From Rhodobacter sp. (GTDB lineage Bacteria; Pseudomonadota; Alphaproteobacteria; Rhodobacterales; Rhodobacteraceae): a stretch of 33,863 nucleotides of DNA. How positions within the stretch are numbered: the first letter of the stretch is position 1; each line of letters starts with the position of its first letter. A model generated the notes under the pieces. The model saw only the letters and a program-made list of their open reading frames with translations, was not told the DNA's origin and ran no database searches. Shown piece by piece: positions 1 through 10,200 of this stretch. Position numbers and translations under genes: made by a program. The stretch covers positions 1 to 33,863 of the forward strand of contig PNJK01000038.1 in assembly GCA_013821825.1 (NCBI GenBank). Reading direction: 5' to 3'.

Positions 1-14
1 TTACACGTCTTATC

Positions 15-54
15 AAACGCTTATGCGCCGCCCTCCGGGGCGGCGTTTGCGTTT
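15..54 (+). terminator. Terminator-like hairpin at left edge
   Basis: A perfect 8-bp stem, CGCCGCCC at 26-33 and GGGCGGCG at 38-45 with a 4-nt loop, is nested in an outer AAACGC (15-20) / GCGTTT (49-54) pairing and is followed by a T-rich run. It would end transcription of a plus-strand gene lying left of the window. It could also act on the minus strand for the sbcDC operon, although it is more than 200 bases beyond the sbcC stop. Confidence 0.6.
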
Positions 55-271
55 CCAAAACCGGTGGAAGCACTGTGGAAGCAAGAGGGCGCGAAGTCCT
101 TAGAAAATCAGAGAAAACTGGCATGCCTTTGAGATTTCGAACAATTACGAGCACTCTGTCTGGATTGCCGCGCATCTCTCGATTGTTCTGGAAGCATGGT
201 GCTTAGCATCTGCATCGAGGATGTCGAACGTGTCGTCGATGCTGACGCTTCCGACAGGATTTTGGCAATCG
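55..271. other. Non-coding stretch before sbcC 3' end
   Basis: No convincing gene is visible. The only structure noted is the 9-mer GTGGAAGCA, present twice in tandem at 64-72 and 75-83 with a 2-nt spacer. Short open frames entering from here run antisense to sbcC and lack coding character. Confidence 0.4.
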
Positions 272-3200
272 TCATGTAGTTCCGTCCGCTGCAATCCTGA
301 CAGCGCTTTTTCCGCCGCCTTGTTTGGTCACCGTGATGCGGACCGGGATGCGATCTTTCATGGCCTCGACATGGCTGATCACGCCGACCTGTCGGCCCTG
401 CGATTGCAGACCTTCCAGAGCGTCAATGGCGAGGTCGAGGCTGGCGGCGTCGAGGGAGCCGAAGCCCTCGTCGATGAACAATGTCGCGGCCAAGCCGCCC
501 TTGCTGCCCATTCGGGACAGGGCCAGTGCGAGGGCAAGGGAGACGAGGAAACGCTCCCCACCTGAAAGACTACGCGTTGCCCTGGCCTCGCCGCCCATGT
601 CGATGTCTTCCACCTGCAGGGCGAGGTCGGCTGCGCGGCGCAAGCGATAGCGCGGGTTCAAGTCTGCGAGGTGGCGATTTGCGCTGTCTGCCAGCACATC
701 GAGGGTGATTGATTGTGCGAAACGGGCAAAGCGATCCCCGTTCTTGGATCCAACCGCGGCATTGACCGCCCGCCAGACATCGAGTTCGGCGCGGGCTTTG
801 GCAATCTCCCCTTCCAACCCGGCAAGTTTCTCTCGGTTTTCGGCATCGATGGCGATCTGGTTTTCAATGGCGCCTTGCCGCTGTTGATGCAGCACCGTGG
901 CAGCGTCAATCGCCTCGATGCGAGTGCGCAAGTCATCGGCCGGGGTCTCGGGAAGATCTTGTTGATGACGCAAGAGATCTAGCTTGCGTTCGTTCAGGGC
1001 AGCGCGGGCGGCGGTCAGGGCGTCATCAAGGCCGCGCAGATGATCGCGCATTGCCTGAACCTCATCGCGCCCCAGAGCGAACAGGGTTTCCAGATCCTCT
1101 ACCGAAAGGCCAAGGTCTGACCGTCTCTGATCAAATTCCGTCGTCGCAACCGAAGCCATGTTTTCTGCTGAAGACAGGTCCGCCTCTGCAGATTGCTGCT
1201 CGGTGACCGCAGCAACGGCCTGGTTCGAGGCTTCGGCATAGGCCTTCTGTGCGTCATCACGCGCGACCAGTGCCGCCTTACGGTTGTCGTTGAAACGCGT
1301 GCGATGCGCCGAGGTAGGCTCCCCGCCAAGGAGCGGAGCCCGTCTTTGGCGCAAGTTTATCAGAGCCAGTTGCCGGGCTTTTGCATCTTTTCGCGCGCGG
1401 TCCGCCAACTGCAGCGCGGCATCCGTCTTGCTGACCTGCCCAGAGACCTGCGGGGCAAGCTGCGCCAAGAGATCCTTGGACGCTCTTTGGGCTTCGCGCG
1501 CCTTGGTGACGCGGCCAACCAGAATTCCCAATCGATCCAATAGCTCCGGATCATTCAGGGCATCGCCAGCCTCTTCCAGCGGCACCAAGAATGGACCGAC
1601 TGCGGATGCATGCAGTTGCGCTGTCGCCAGATGATTCTGTGCCGCTTGCCGGGCCAGGCTGAGCATGCGGTCGGCGTCAGTCTTCGCGGTTGTCACGGCG
1701 TCCCGGTCTTTGGCCTTCGTCTTCAGGTCATCCTGGATGGCGTCCCGGCGACTTGCGATTGCGGCCAGATCTTTGCGCATTTGGCCAAGGCGATCCTGTG
1801 CCTGCGCCGCGACCTGCTGTGCGGCAGTGATGTGCAATTGCGCAGCCCCGACTGCACTCTGCTCTTCGTCCGGAGTTTCGGGAAGGCCATCAGGGCAACC
1901 GGGATGGGCGAGGGCTTGTGACCGTGCCGCGGTCCATTCGCCTTTGGCTTTTTCGAGGCGGGCGGCGGTCAAGGCGATCACCGTCTTGGCCTGCGCAGAC
2001 TGGGCATCATGTATGGCGCGTTGCCGCTCTGCCTCCATTTGCGCCGCGCGAGCTCTCTGCGCTTCCGTCCGGGCGGCAGCCAGATCTGTCCGCAACCGCG
2101 CCGCCAGATCTGCCAAGGCCGCATCGGCATGGATCGGGTGCTCGGCAGAACCACAGACAGGGCAGGGCGTGCCGGGTTCCAGATGCAGGCGCAGGTTTCG
2201 CGCCACGTCCGATGAGGCAAGGTCGGCCTGCTGTGAGGGGGCAATAAGGACGGCAACTTGGGCCTCTGCCCGGATTACTGCTTCGACCGCGCTAGCGATT
2301 GCTGCGGTTGCCACGGTTGCACCTGCGATGCCAGCCTGTTCTTGGGCCACCGCCAAGGCCCGATCGCGCTTGGCGGTGCCATGGTCCTCCCCTGCGCGGT
2401 GGAGTCCGCCAAGGGCTGTTGCCAGATCCGCCAGTTGGCGCGATGCCTGCACAGGATGCTTGAGTTCCAAGGCGGTTATCTGCGCGGAAAGCTGGGCGGC
2501 CTCACCTTGAAGGGCGACTTCCTTGTCGCTTCCCTCCGTGATGGCTGCGGTCAAGCCGTCGACCTGTGCCCGCAGCGCCCCGAGCTTCTCTTCGGCATCA
2601 AGAGCCTGCGTTTCCGCCTTGGCTGCTGCGGCCTGCGCCGCGGTATGCGCCCCGATATCTGCCCGGACCTGTTCCCAACGATCGGCAAGGGGCAGTGCTG
2701 TCGCAAGCTCAGCGATCTCGGCATCCGCCTCAGATAAATCGGCTTCCGCCTGCGTGACCGCAGCGCGCAAGTCGGTCAGGGCATCTCCTGCGATCTTGGC
2801 TTCCGCCTCCGCTGAATTGGCGGTGGATTGTGCCGTTGTCAGTTCGGTTGCAGCCGATAAAATCTCTGAATCCAGCGCCGCCGCTTCATCCCACTGTGGA
2901 CCCAGAACCTTGAACTCGGCTTCTTTGGCGGCAAAGTCGGCCGAGAACAGAGTTGCTGCCTCGCGCAATTCCTCGGCCCGCGCTTCCGCCTCACTGCGAC
3001 GGCCACGCTTGGTTTCAAGGGTGGCCGCGGCGGCTGCCATGCGTGCCGTGGCCTCCTTTGCCCTCGTCCAAAGCGGCCGCAGCGGATCAGCCCTGTCGAT
3101 CAAAGCCAGTCTCTCACGTTGCGGGACTGCTGCGGCCAACCCGACAAGCGTGGCGGATTCCATCCCCGCGGCTAGATCAACCTGACGGGCCGCTTCGGCA

Positions 3201-4006
3201 TGGCGGGCATGGCGCTCCATATCTGCCTGCAGCTTGGTCCGTTCTGCGATGGCAGCCGCATTTTCTGCCACAAGTGCTGCACTTTCCGCGGCCAGCGCGG
3301 TTTGCTCTTCTTCAGAGAGCAACCGATGCTCGCCCCGCCGCAGGGCGAGCCCATCATGCACCTGACGCGCTGCTTCAGTCCGTTCAAACACGCGCGTGGA
3401 AACAGCGCGGTAAAGGCCGGTGCCTGTGACCTTTTCCAGAAGACCTGCGCGTTCGTTTGTATCGGCGCGCAAGAAAGCGTCGAAATCGCCCTGGGCAAGC
3501 AAGACCGTCCGGCGGAACTCCTCATAGGTCAGGCAGGTCAGGGTGACGACCTGCTCGGTTACAGCCGTTGTCTGGCTGGCCAGAACCTGCTGATCTGCGG
3601 CCCGCGCCAAAGATCTTGAAACATTTTGCAGTTTGCCATCCGCCCTGTCGCGGGCACGCCGGGCCTGCCAGCGGGCGATGTAATCCTGCCCGTCCAAAGA
3701 AGCCGTGAAGCGCACCTCAGCCCAGCCTTGAACCGCGCCGCGCCGCAGGATGGCGCGTGCATCCTTGGCCTTGATTGCATCACCCGACGGATCGGGGACC
3801 TCGTCACTGGACGCGCCCGTGGCAAGGCGTGGCGCATCGCCGTAGAGCGCCAGACACATGGCATCGAGGATAGAGGACTTGCCCGCCCCGGTTTCGCCCG
3901 TGATGGCAAAAAGCCCTGCGCCATTAAGGGGAGCTGCGGTAAAATCGATCTCGAAACGGTCTGACAGGCTTGCGATGTTCTGGCCGGAAATCGACAGGAT
4001 GCGCAT
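272..4006 (-). CDS. sbcC: Exonuclease SbcC (Rad50-like ATPase)
   Basis: SbcC is the ATPase and coiled-coil subunit of the SbcCD nuclease, the bacterial Mre11-Rad50 equivalent. It opens hairpins and trims blocked DNA ends during repair and replication. Of 1244 residues, the N-terminus has Walker A GETGAGKSS at 37-45. Two very long Ala/Glu/Gln-rich coiled-coil arms flank a zinc hook, CPVC, with the cysteines at 615 and 618. The C-terminus carries the ABC signature SLSGGERF and Walker B LFIDEGFGSLD. The length suits alphaproteobacterial members. It follows sbcD after a 3-nt gap, so the two are co-transcribed and probably translationally coupled. All motifs are intact and no frameshift is seen. 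Confidence 0.96.
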   Translation of the reverse strand: MRILSISGQNIASLSDRFEIDFTAAPLNGAGLFAITGETGAGKSSILDAMCLALYGDAPRLATGASSDEVPDPSGDAIKAKDARAILRRGAVQGWAEVRFTASLDGQDYIARWQARRARDRADGKLQNVSRSLARAADQQVLASQTTAVTEQVVTLTCLTYEEFRRTVLLAQGDFDAFLRADTNERAGLLEKVTGTGLYRAVSTRVFERTEAARQVHDGLALRRGEHRLLSEEEQTALAAESAALVAENAAAIAERTKLQADMERHARHAEAARQVDLAAGMESATLVGLAAAVPQRERLALIDRADPLRPLWTRAKEATARMAAAAATLETKRGRRSEAEARAEELREAATLFSADFAAKEAEFKVLGPQWDEAAALDSEILSAATELTTAQSTANSAEAEAKIAGDALTDLRAAVTQAEADLSEADAEIAELATALPLADRWEQVRADIGAHTAAQAAAAKAETQALDAEEKLGALRAQVDGLTAAITEGSDKEVALQGEAAQLSAQITALELKHPVQASRQLADLATALGGLHRAGEDHGTAKRDRALAVAQEQAGIAGATVATAAIASAVEAVIRAEAQVAVLIAPSQQADLASSDVARNLRLHLEPGTPCPVCGSAEHPIHADAALADLAARLRTDLAAARTEAQRARAAQMEAERQRAIHDAQSAQAKTVIALTAARLEKAKGEWTAARSQALAHPGCPDGLPETPDEEQSAVGAAQLHITAAQQVAAQAQDRLGQMRKDLAAIASRRDAIQDDLKTKAKDRDAVTTAKTDADRMLSLARQAAQNHLATAQLHASAVGPFLVPLEEAGDALNDPELLDRLGILVGRVTKAREAQRASKDLLAQLAPQVSGQVSKTDAALQLADRARKDAKARQLALINLRQRRAPLLGGEPTSAHRTRFNDNRKAALVARDDAQKAYAEASNQAVAAVTEQQSAEADLSSAENMASVATTEFDQRRSDLGLSVEDLETLFALGRDEVQAMRDHLRGLDDALTAARAALNERKLDLLRHQQDLPETPADDLRTRIEAIDAATVLHQQRQGAIENQIAIDAENREKLAGLEGEIAKARAELDVWRAVNAAVGSKNGDRFARFAQSITLDVLADSANRHLADLNPRYRLRRAADLALQVEDIDMGGEARATRSLSGGERFLVSLALALALSRMGSKGGLAATLFIDEGFGSLDAASLDLAIDALEGLQSQGRQVGVISHVEAMKDRIPVRITVTKQGGGKSAVRIAADGTT

Positions 4007-4009
4007 GGA

Positions 4010-5227
4010 TCAGGCCTCCGACAGGGCATCGCGGAAGGCCGCAAGGTGATGGGCGTCGGGCGGGGTGCCATGCACCTCTTGGAAGGCGGACAGGAACAAA
4101 TCCTCGGGCGAAGTTTCCGCCAGGGTAGCCGGCGGGCGTTCCTGTGCCGGTTGATCGCTGCGCGTGATCGACAGGCCGGCGAGCCTCGCCGGAGTCCGCT
4201 CCATCAGGGTCTCGATTTCTGCCGCGAGCATGGTGACGGGGCGATCGGCTATCAATGACAGATACAAGAACGGTTGCTTGTCGCGAGGGGTGTCGGAAGA
4301 CAAGGTGATTTCGGCAAGCGCGGCCAGCATATCCTCCAGTTTGCCCGACCCGGAGCGTGGGAGACGAAACATCGGCACGGGCCGGTCGATGGGGATATGC
4401 CGATGCGACACGCCATCCGACAAATCGATCAAAGTCACTCCATGATCGTAAGCGATCTCCGAGGCAGACAGTGGAAAGGCCGAGCCCGAATAGCGCACCC
4501 GCCCACCATCCAGAGATTGCGGCCTGTGCAGATGACCAAGTGCGACATAGGCAAGCTCGCCCGGGAACACATCTGGTGGAACCGCATGTTCCCCGCCAAT
4601 CAGGATGCGCCGTTCTGCCCCGTCAGAGGCAAGCCCGCCAGAACAGGTGAGATGGCCCATTGCCAGAAGCGGCAGCCCACCCACACGGGCAACTGCGGCC
4701 TCGGTCATCTCGCGGTGCAGGGCGCGGACAGCTGCCGTTATGGCGGGTTCGTCACCATCCTCTGCGCCAAGGCGCAAGCCCGGTAGGTCGGCCTGGCGCA
4801 GGAAGGGAACCGCCAGTACGTGAGCGCGGATTGCTCCATGGCGGTCCCGAAGCGCGATCAGATGCCTGTCAAGATCGACCCCTTCAGCGCCGCGGCGTAA
4901 CGTGCCAAGCACATGGACACCCAACTCTTTCAGTACTGCCTCAGGCGCTTCCAAACGTTGTGCCGGATCGTGGTTACCCGCCGTCAAGATGATCTGCAGA
5001 TGTGGGCACGACCGAACCATGCGCGCGATGGCCCCATAAAGAAGGCGCTGCGCTTCGCCAGAGGGATTGATCCCGTCGAAGACATCTCCCGCCACAAGCA
5101 GCGCATCCACGTCTTCCGCCAGGATCACATCCTGCAAACGATCCAGAAACGCCCGGTGTTCATGGTCACGAGACCAGCCATTCAGTGTCTGGCCAATGTG
5201 CCAATCGGCGGTGTGAAGGATGCGCAT
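4010..5227 (-). CDS. sbcD: Exonuclease SbcD (Mre11-like phosphoesterase)
   Basis: SbcD is the metal-dependent nuclease subunit of SbcCD. The 405-residue protein starts MRILHTADWHIGQ and shows the calcineurin-like phosphoesterase metal ligands in order: DWHIG near 8-12, GDVFDG near 47-52, GNHD near 84-87, a mid-chain MGHL motif and the C-terminal GHLHRPQ. The rest of the C-terminal half forms the capping and SbcC-binding region. It is the first gene of the sbcDC pair, with only 3 nt before sbcC. About 240 bases separate it from the HEPN gene upstream, so it may have its own promoter there. Confidence 0.95.
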   Translation of the reverse strand: MRILHTADWHIGQTLNGWSRDHEHRAFLDRLQDVILAEDVDALLVAGDVFDGINPSGEAQRLLYGAIARMVRSCPHLQIILTAGNHDPAQRLEAPEAVLKELGVHVLGTLRRGAEGVDLDRHLIALRDRHGAIRAHVLAVPFLRQADLPGLRLGAEDGDEPAITAAVRALHREMTEAAVARVGGLPLLAMGHLTCSGGLASDGAERRILIGGEHAVPPDVFPGELAYVALGHLHRPQSLDGGRVRYSGSAFPLSASEIAYDHGVTLIDLSDGVSHRHIPIDRPVPMFRLPRSGSGKLEDMLAALAEITLSSDTPRDKQPFLYLSLIADRPVTMLAAEIETLMERTPARLAGLSITRSDQPAQERPPATLAETSPEDLFLSAFQEVHGTPPDAHHLAAFRDALSEA

Positions 5228-5468
5228 CGGATACTCGAACAGTTCTGGTTCCTCGAATTATTGCAGGGTTCTGTTCGGCTTAGCCATTGAATTCCTGCGC
5301 TTGAGCAAGCCGCCGGATATTCTGGGCGGCATTGCCGCGAGCGTCGCGGTGCTACTCAGCGGTTGGAGCCTCCGGCAAATCCGGCTCTGTCCAGACTGGA
5401 TCGGGCCCATCACACCAAGCAAGACTCACATCAAAACCAAATATCGAGCCAGAAGTGAATTGGTGGCG

Positions 5469-6134
5469 TCATTCGACGACAGGATAGAACGGTTTGCCCC
5501 AATCCTTTCCCGGGTTGTCCATCATCAGATCCACAAAGACCGGAAGCAAGAAGGCGAGGATCGCGGCGCCGTCGCGCACCTGCGCCCGATTCACGCCGCT
5601 GTTCCAGGTTGAGCCGCCGTGAACCAGTTGATTGCGTAGTACATAAAGCCGGTCGAAGACGAAGCTCAGAACCCGGGCGCTGTCGCCCACTTGGAACGCT
5701 TGCGCGAAGGAGCGGGCCGAAGCCCTGAAGCGATCTTCCCAGTCCGCGAACCCGTCGATCCCATTGTGATGCTGCCAGAACGGGTTGAAAACATAGCGGT
5801 TCTCCATCAGCATCCGTACTGGCCCGGAAAACCGCTGCCACAGCGCATTGTAGATGCGCCGCCCCCCATCCAAAGCCACCAGTTTGCCAAAGAAGTCCAC
5901 GAAAGCAGCACGTTCACCGGGGGCTACCGTCTGAAACTCTCGCTCGTCTGCATAGGCCGCATTGAAGGCGATCCAAAGGAAGATGAAGCGGGCGTCGTCA
6001 TCGTCGCCGCAAGCTTCGGCGCGGCCGATCCAGCTGATGGCGCGATGGGCACGCAACCCCATGGTTTCGGGAAAACCCGCACGGATGGCGCGTTGCTTGG
6101 TCTTCAGGGCAGCATGGTCGAGAGCATCCTTCAT
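5469..6134 (-). CDS. HEPN-domain protein (putative RNase)
   Basis: This 221-residue, largely helical protein is not one I can name, but it contains RNQLVH at 167-172. That fits the R-x4-6-H motif (often with N after R) of HEPN domains, which are metal-independent RNases common in toxin-antitoxin and phage-defence systems. Many family members are inactive or RNA-binding only, so catalysis is an inference. The start ATG at 6134 has an AAAGGA ribosome site about 8 nt upstream. It lies 26 nt after the WYL regulator stop and is almost certainly in the same operon. No separate antitoxin such as an MNT nucleotidyltransferase is next to it, so it may be controlled by the WYL regulator instead. Confidence 0.75.
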   Translation of the reverse strand: MKDALDHAALKTKQRAIRAGFPETMGLRAHRAISWIGRAEACGDDDDARFIFLWIAFNAAYADEREFQTVAPGERAAFVDFFGKLVALDGGRRIYNALWQRFSGPVRMLMENRYVFNPFWQHHNGIDGFADWEDRFRASARSFAQAFQVGDSARVLSFVFDRLYVLRNQLVHGGSTWNSGVNRAQVRDGAAILAFLLPVFVDLMMDNPGKDWGKPFYPVVE

Positions 6135-6160
6135 CGTTCAATTCCTTTTCTGAAAGCGGA

Positions 6161-7144
6161 TCACGGTAGCCCGTCAAAATCTGATCGCTGGTAGCCTTCC
6201 ACCAAAGTTCGTAGCCCTTCCGGGGCAACAACCTCGACCTTGTTGCCCCATTGATAGAGATGCCATGCCATCTCGAGCCACCCCGCCGCGTGGAACTTCA
6301 CGATCAGGCTGCCATCGTCTTGCTGTTCCAGAGCTTGCGTGGGATGAAAGCGGAACTCGGCGGCGCGGGAAGCGACCTCAGGCGCAAATCGCCAGATCAC
6401 TTCGCCATATTGCGCGGGATCCTGATAGACGCCAAAGGCCTGAGCTGCATAATCCTCCAGTGAAAATCCGGGCGCGAAGGCGAAACTCTCGTCCAAGGCT
6501 TCGGCAGTGTGGATCCGGTCCATTCGGAAGTTCAGGATCGTGTCACCCCGTGACGGTTGCCGCGCGACAAGATAGCTGCGGTGCCCCAAAAGCAGGCCGT
6601 GCGGCTCGATGACCCGCTCTGGGGCGTCGGGGTCGCCGTAACGTAGTTGCAAACGGAAGGGACCGCGCAGGGCCTCGATCACCGCATCAAGGACTTTCGG
6701 GGCGAGGTTGACCCTAGGGCCGGGTCTGGTCACAGAACCCATCGCGGTCAGGACGGCTTCGGCATCGGCCTCGGTGCGCGCGGCGTCCTTTGGTGCAAGA
6801 CGCGCAAGCAGACCGTCGCGCAAATCGGCAAGGGCAGAGGCGTGGCGCAAGCGTCCATCGGCCTGCGCAGTGCGGCCCGCGATCTCCAACGCTTCAACGG
6901 CAGTCTCTTGCCGGGGCTGCAGCCGGTCGAGCATCGGATCAGCAAAGCGCCAACGGCGGCGACGGTCATCACCATCTTCCGCTTCTACGTTCATGAAGGT
7001 GGTCTCCAGCGCATCTGTCATGCGCTGCGCGGTCCGGTGCGAAATGCCGAACTCTTCGCAGATTTCATCGAGGCTGATCCCATTGCGCCGAGATGCCGCC
7101 AGCCTTGCGAGCCTGATCAAGTCCTGCGCTTTGGAAAACGACAT
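6161..7144 (-). CDS. WYL-domain transcriptional regulator
   Basis: The 327-residue protein has an N-terminal winged HTH (about 1-60, with DEICEEFGISHRTAQRMTDAL as the recognition unit). A WYL domain spans about 150-230, containing RVIEPHGLL and SYLVAR at the usual WYL position, and a WCX-like C-terminal region follows, ending in the WGNKVEVVAP segment. WYL regulators sense nucleotide or nucleic-acid ligands and often repress defence loci (BrxR and CapW are known examples). Here the gene is divergent from the RecB/helicase gene and heads the WYL-HEPN operon. The ATG at 7144 has an AAGGT ribosome site. An inverted repeat 23 bases upstream of the start is its likely operator. Confidence 0.88.
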   Translation of the reverse strand: MSFSKAQDLIRLARLAASRRNGISLDEICEEFGISHRTAQRMTDALETTFMNVEAEDGDDRRRRWRFADPMLDRLQPRQETAVEALEIAGRTAQADGRLRHASALADLRDGLLARLAPKDAARTEADAEAVLTAMGSVTRPGPRVNLAPKVLDAVIEALRGPFRLQLRYGDPDAPERVIEPHGLLLGHRSYLVARQPSRGDTILNFRMDRIHTAEALDESFAFAPGFSLEDYAAQAFGVYQDPAQYGEVIWRFAPEVASRAAEFRFHPTQALEQQDDGSLIVKFHAAGWLEMAWHLYQWGNKVEVVAPEGLRTLVEGYQRSDFDGLP

Positions 7145-7166
7145 GAACTTACCTTGATGCTAAAGC

Positions 7167-7183
7167 GTGTCAGAGATTGACAC
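7167..7183. promoter_or_regulatory. Candidate WYL-regulator operator
   Basis: A perfect inverted repeat, GTGTCA-GAGAT-TGACAC, lies in the divergent promoter region, 23 bases from the WYL start and about 80 from the helicase start. Dimeric regulators of this type bind such palindromes, so one site could control both directions. The repeat itself is seen directly; its role is inferred. Confidence 0.5.
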
Positions 7184-7261
7184 CCATGCAAGCTATTGAT
7201 GATCCTGCAATCTGTCGAGGCGATTCCCTTGCGGGTTGCGTTCGGATCATTCGGAGCAACC

Positions 7262-10200
7262 ATGCGGGACGTTGGCGGCCATATGCTCTTCTCAGCGACC
7301 GACCTGATGCGGTTCATGGGCTGCGCCCATGCGACCACACTGGATCTATCTCGTTTACGGGGAGAGGGGCCGGATCCGCGCGAGGATAGTGAGGACGCCG
7401 CCCTGCTGCAAAAGCAGGGCGATGCCCACGAGGCGGCGCACCTCGCGCGGCTGGGCGCGGCAGGGCGCGGTATCGTGGAGGTAGCGCGGGGCGACCTTGT
7501 GCAGAACGCCGCCACAACCCGCGCTGCACTTGCTGCCGGACCGGAGGTCGTGTTTCAGGGGGCGTTCCTGTCGGGCAACTGGGGCGGGTGGTCGGATTTT
7601 CTGGAACGCGTGGAGCGCCCCTCGGCCCTTGGCGCTTTCAGCTATGAAGTGGCCGACACAAAGCTTAAGCGCCGCCCGCATCCGAAACACGTCCTTCAAC
7701 TGGTGCTCTATTCCGACCTGCTGACCGAAGTTCAGGGTGTCGCGCCCGAGTTCGCCCATGTCGAGCTTGGCGACGGTACCCGTGCAACGCTGAGGCTTGC
7801 TGACTATTCGGCCTACGCAAGGATGGCCCGCGCACGGCTGGAAGGTTTTGTGGCCAACCCGACGCCGACAAGGCCCATTCCCTGTGCCGATTGCGGCCTG
7901 TGCCGCTGGGCCGATCATTGTGAGAGCGTCTGGCAGACAGCGGACAGCCTGTTCAACGTGGCCAATATCAGCCGTGGACAGGTTAAGAAGCTGGAAGCTG
8001 CGGGCATCGCCACGATGGAAGCTCTGGCCAACCTCGATTATCCGGTTCGTGGTATGGCCGAAAACACCCGGCTGCGACTGATCACGCAAGCCCGGCTGCA
8101 GCACGCTCGCAAGACCGGTGAGCCGACGTTCGAACTGCGTACGCCCGAACCTGGCAAGGGATTTGAGCTGTTGCCCGAGCCGCAGCCCGGCGACATCTTC
8201 TATGACATCGAAGGCGATCCGCATTTCGAAGGCGGCCTGGAATACCTGCATGGCGTCTGGTTCGACGGTGAGTTTCGCGCGTTCTGGGGCCATGACCATG
8301 CCGCCGAGGCACAGGCACTTTCCGAATTGCTCTCGTTCTTCCGTGACCGCCTCGACGCGCATCCAGCCGCACGCATCTACCACTACGCCGCGTACGAAAT
8401 CACGGCGCTGCGGCGGCTGACCACGAAATATGGGATCGGCGAGGCCTTTCTCGACCGTCTGCTGCGCGAGCGCCGTTTCGTTGATCTTTTTGCCGTGGTG
8501 CGCGGCGGGTTGATCGGGTCAGAGGCCAATTACTCCATCAAGTCGATGGAAGCCTTCTATGGCCGCAAGCGAGATGGCGAGGTGAAAACCGCAGGGGGTT
8601 CGGTCGTCGCCTATGAACGCTGGCGCGAAACGGGTGATCAGCAGATCCTAGACGAGATCGAGGATTACAACCGCGTCGACTGCATCTCGACCGAGGAGTT
8701 GCGCGATTGGCTAGTGGGTATTCGGCCGACCGCGCCTTGGCCCGTGCTCGGGCAGGACGCAGGGCCCAAGGAGGCCGAAGAGGACGCCGATACCGAAGCC
8801 TTGCGGTCAATGCTTGCCGCCTCCGGCTTACCGCAAGATCGGCGGGATATGCTGTTCAGCCTTGGCGTTTTCCACAAACGCGAAGCCAAGCCTGCGCAAT
8901 GGGCGGTGTTCGACAGCGTCGGCAAGGACGAGGACGATCTGATCGACGATCTGGATGCGCTTGCCGGGCTAGAAGCCACCGGGCCCGTCGAACAGGTCAA
9001 GCGATCCATGGCACGCACCTACCGCTTTCCCCAGCAGGAGACGAAGTTGCGGCGCGGAAGAAACGCGACTGTACCGGTTGTGGACGGTCCGCCCGCGACA
9101 GTAAGCATCCAGGAAATGGATCGCACGGCGCGCCAGATCACGGTCAAAGCAGGGGCTGCTAAGGCGCACCTTTTGACGGACCGGCTCACGCTGCACCCGG
9201 ACTGGCCCCTGAACACCGACGTGATCGCCGCCGCCCTGCGGGACGTGATCGCCGATCAGTGCGGTTCGCGCACGTACAGGGCGGTCGATGACCTGCTGTC
9301 TCGTACCGCGCCGCGCCTTGCCAGCGGGCCCCTGCAGTCTGTTACCGATCCCGTCGCGGGCACAATCACGGCTGTCGCGGCGATGGAGGAGACGGTTCTG
9401 CCGGTCCAGGGGCCGCCGGGTACCGGCAAGACTTATGTCACTGCACGTGCGATCCTTGCCCTTGTTAGGAAGGGCGCGCGCGTGGGCGTCACATCAAACA
9501 GTCATGAGGCGATACGCAATGTGCTGATGGGCTGTTTGGACGCGCTGGAAGATGACGATCTGCCGATCACACTCGATCTCGTCCACAAGACGTCAAGCGA
9601 GGATGACGGTTATCCCGTGGGTTGCGCCGTTCGCCGGACCACCAGCAATGACGATGCCGCTGGCGGCCAGCATGTGGTCGGCGCCACTGCCTGGTTCTTC
9701 ACTCGCGACGAGAATGTACAAGCCTTCGACTGGCTGTTCGTGGACGAGGCAGGACAAGTTGGCCTTGCCAACATGGCTGCCATGGGCCGGGCCGCGCGCA
9801 ACATCGTGCTTGTTGGTGACCCCCGCCAGTTGCCGCAGGTCATCCAAGGCGCGCATCCCGAGCCTGCGAACCTCTCTTGCCTTGACTGGATGCTGGGCGA
9901 ACATGCGACCGTGCCGCCTGATCGCGGAATCTTCCTGCCGATATCAAGGCGCATGCACCCAGATGTTTGCCGCTTCATTTCAGATCAAGTCTATGAAGGG
10001 CGGCTCACCAGCCACCCTGACACCGTCCGCCAAAGCGTCACTGGCGCACCATTTCCCGAGGCTGGAGCATTCTGGGTGCCGGTTTCGCACGAAGGCAATG
10101 CTCAGATTGCTTCCGAAGAGGTGGCCGCCATTCAGGCCGCGACGTCTGAACTGCTGCGGGGCACCTGGACCGAGAAGGATGGCTCAAGCCGTCCGATGCG

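Noticed and set aside
1665-3185. Long plus-strand open frames opposite sbcC (1665-2510 and 2523-3185)
   Set aside because: They are antisense to a well-supported Ala/Arg-rich coiled-coil gene; such frames arise from GC-rich codon structure and have low-complexity Ala/Ser/Arg products.
5220-5612. Plus-strand frame with a hydrophobic stretch (ILGGIAASVAVLLSG) between sbcD and the HEPN gene
   Set aside because: No ribosome site or family similarity, and its 3' half is antisense to the HEPN gene. The 5228-5468 gap otherwise shows nothing I can support.
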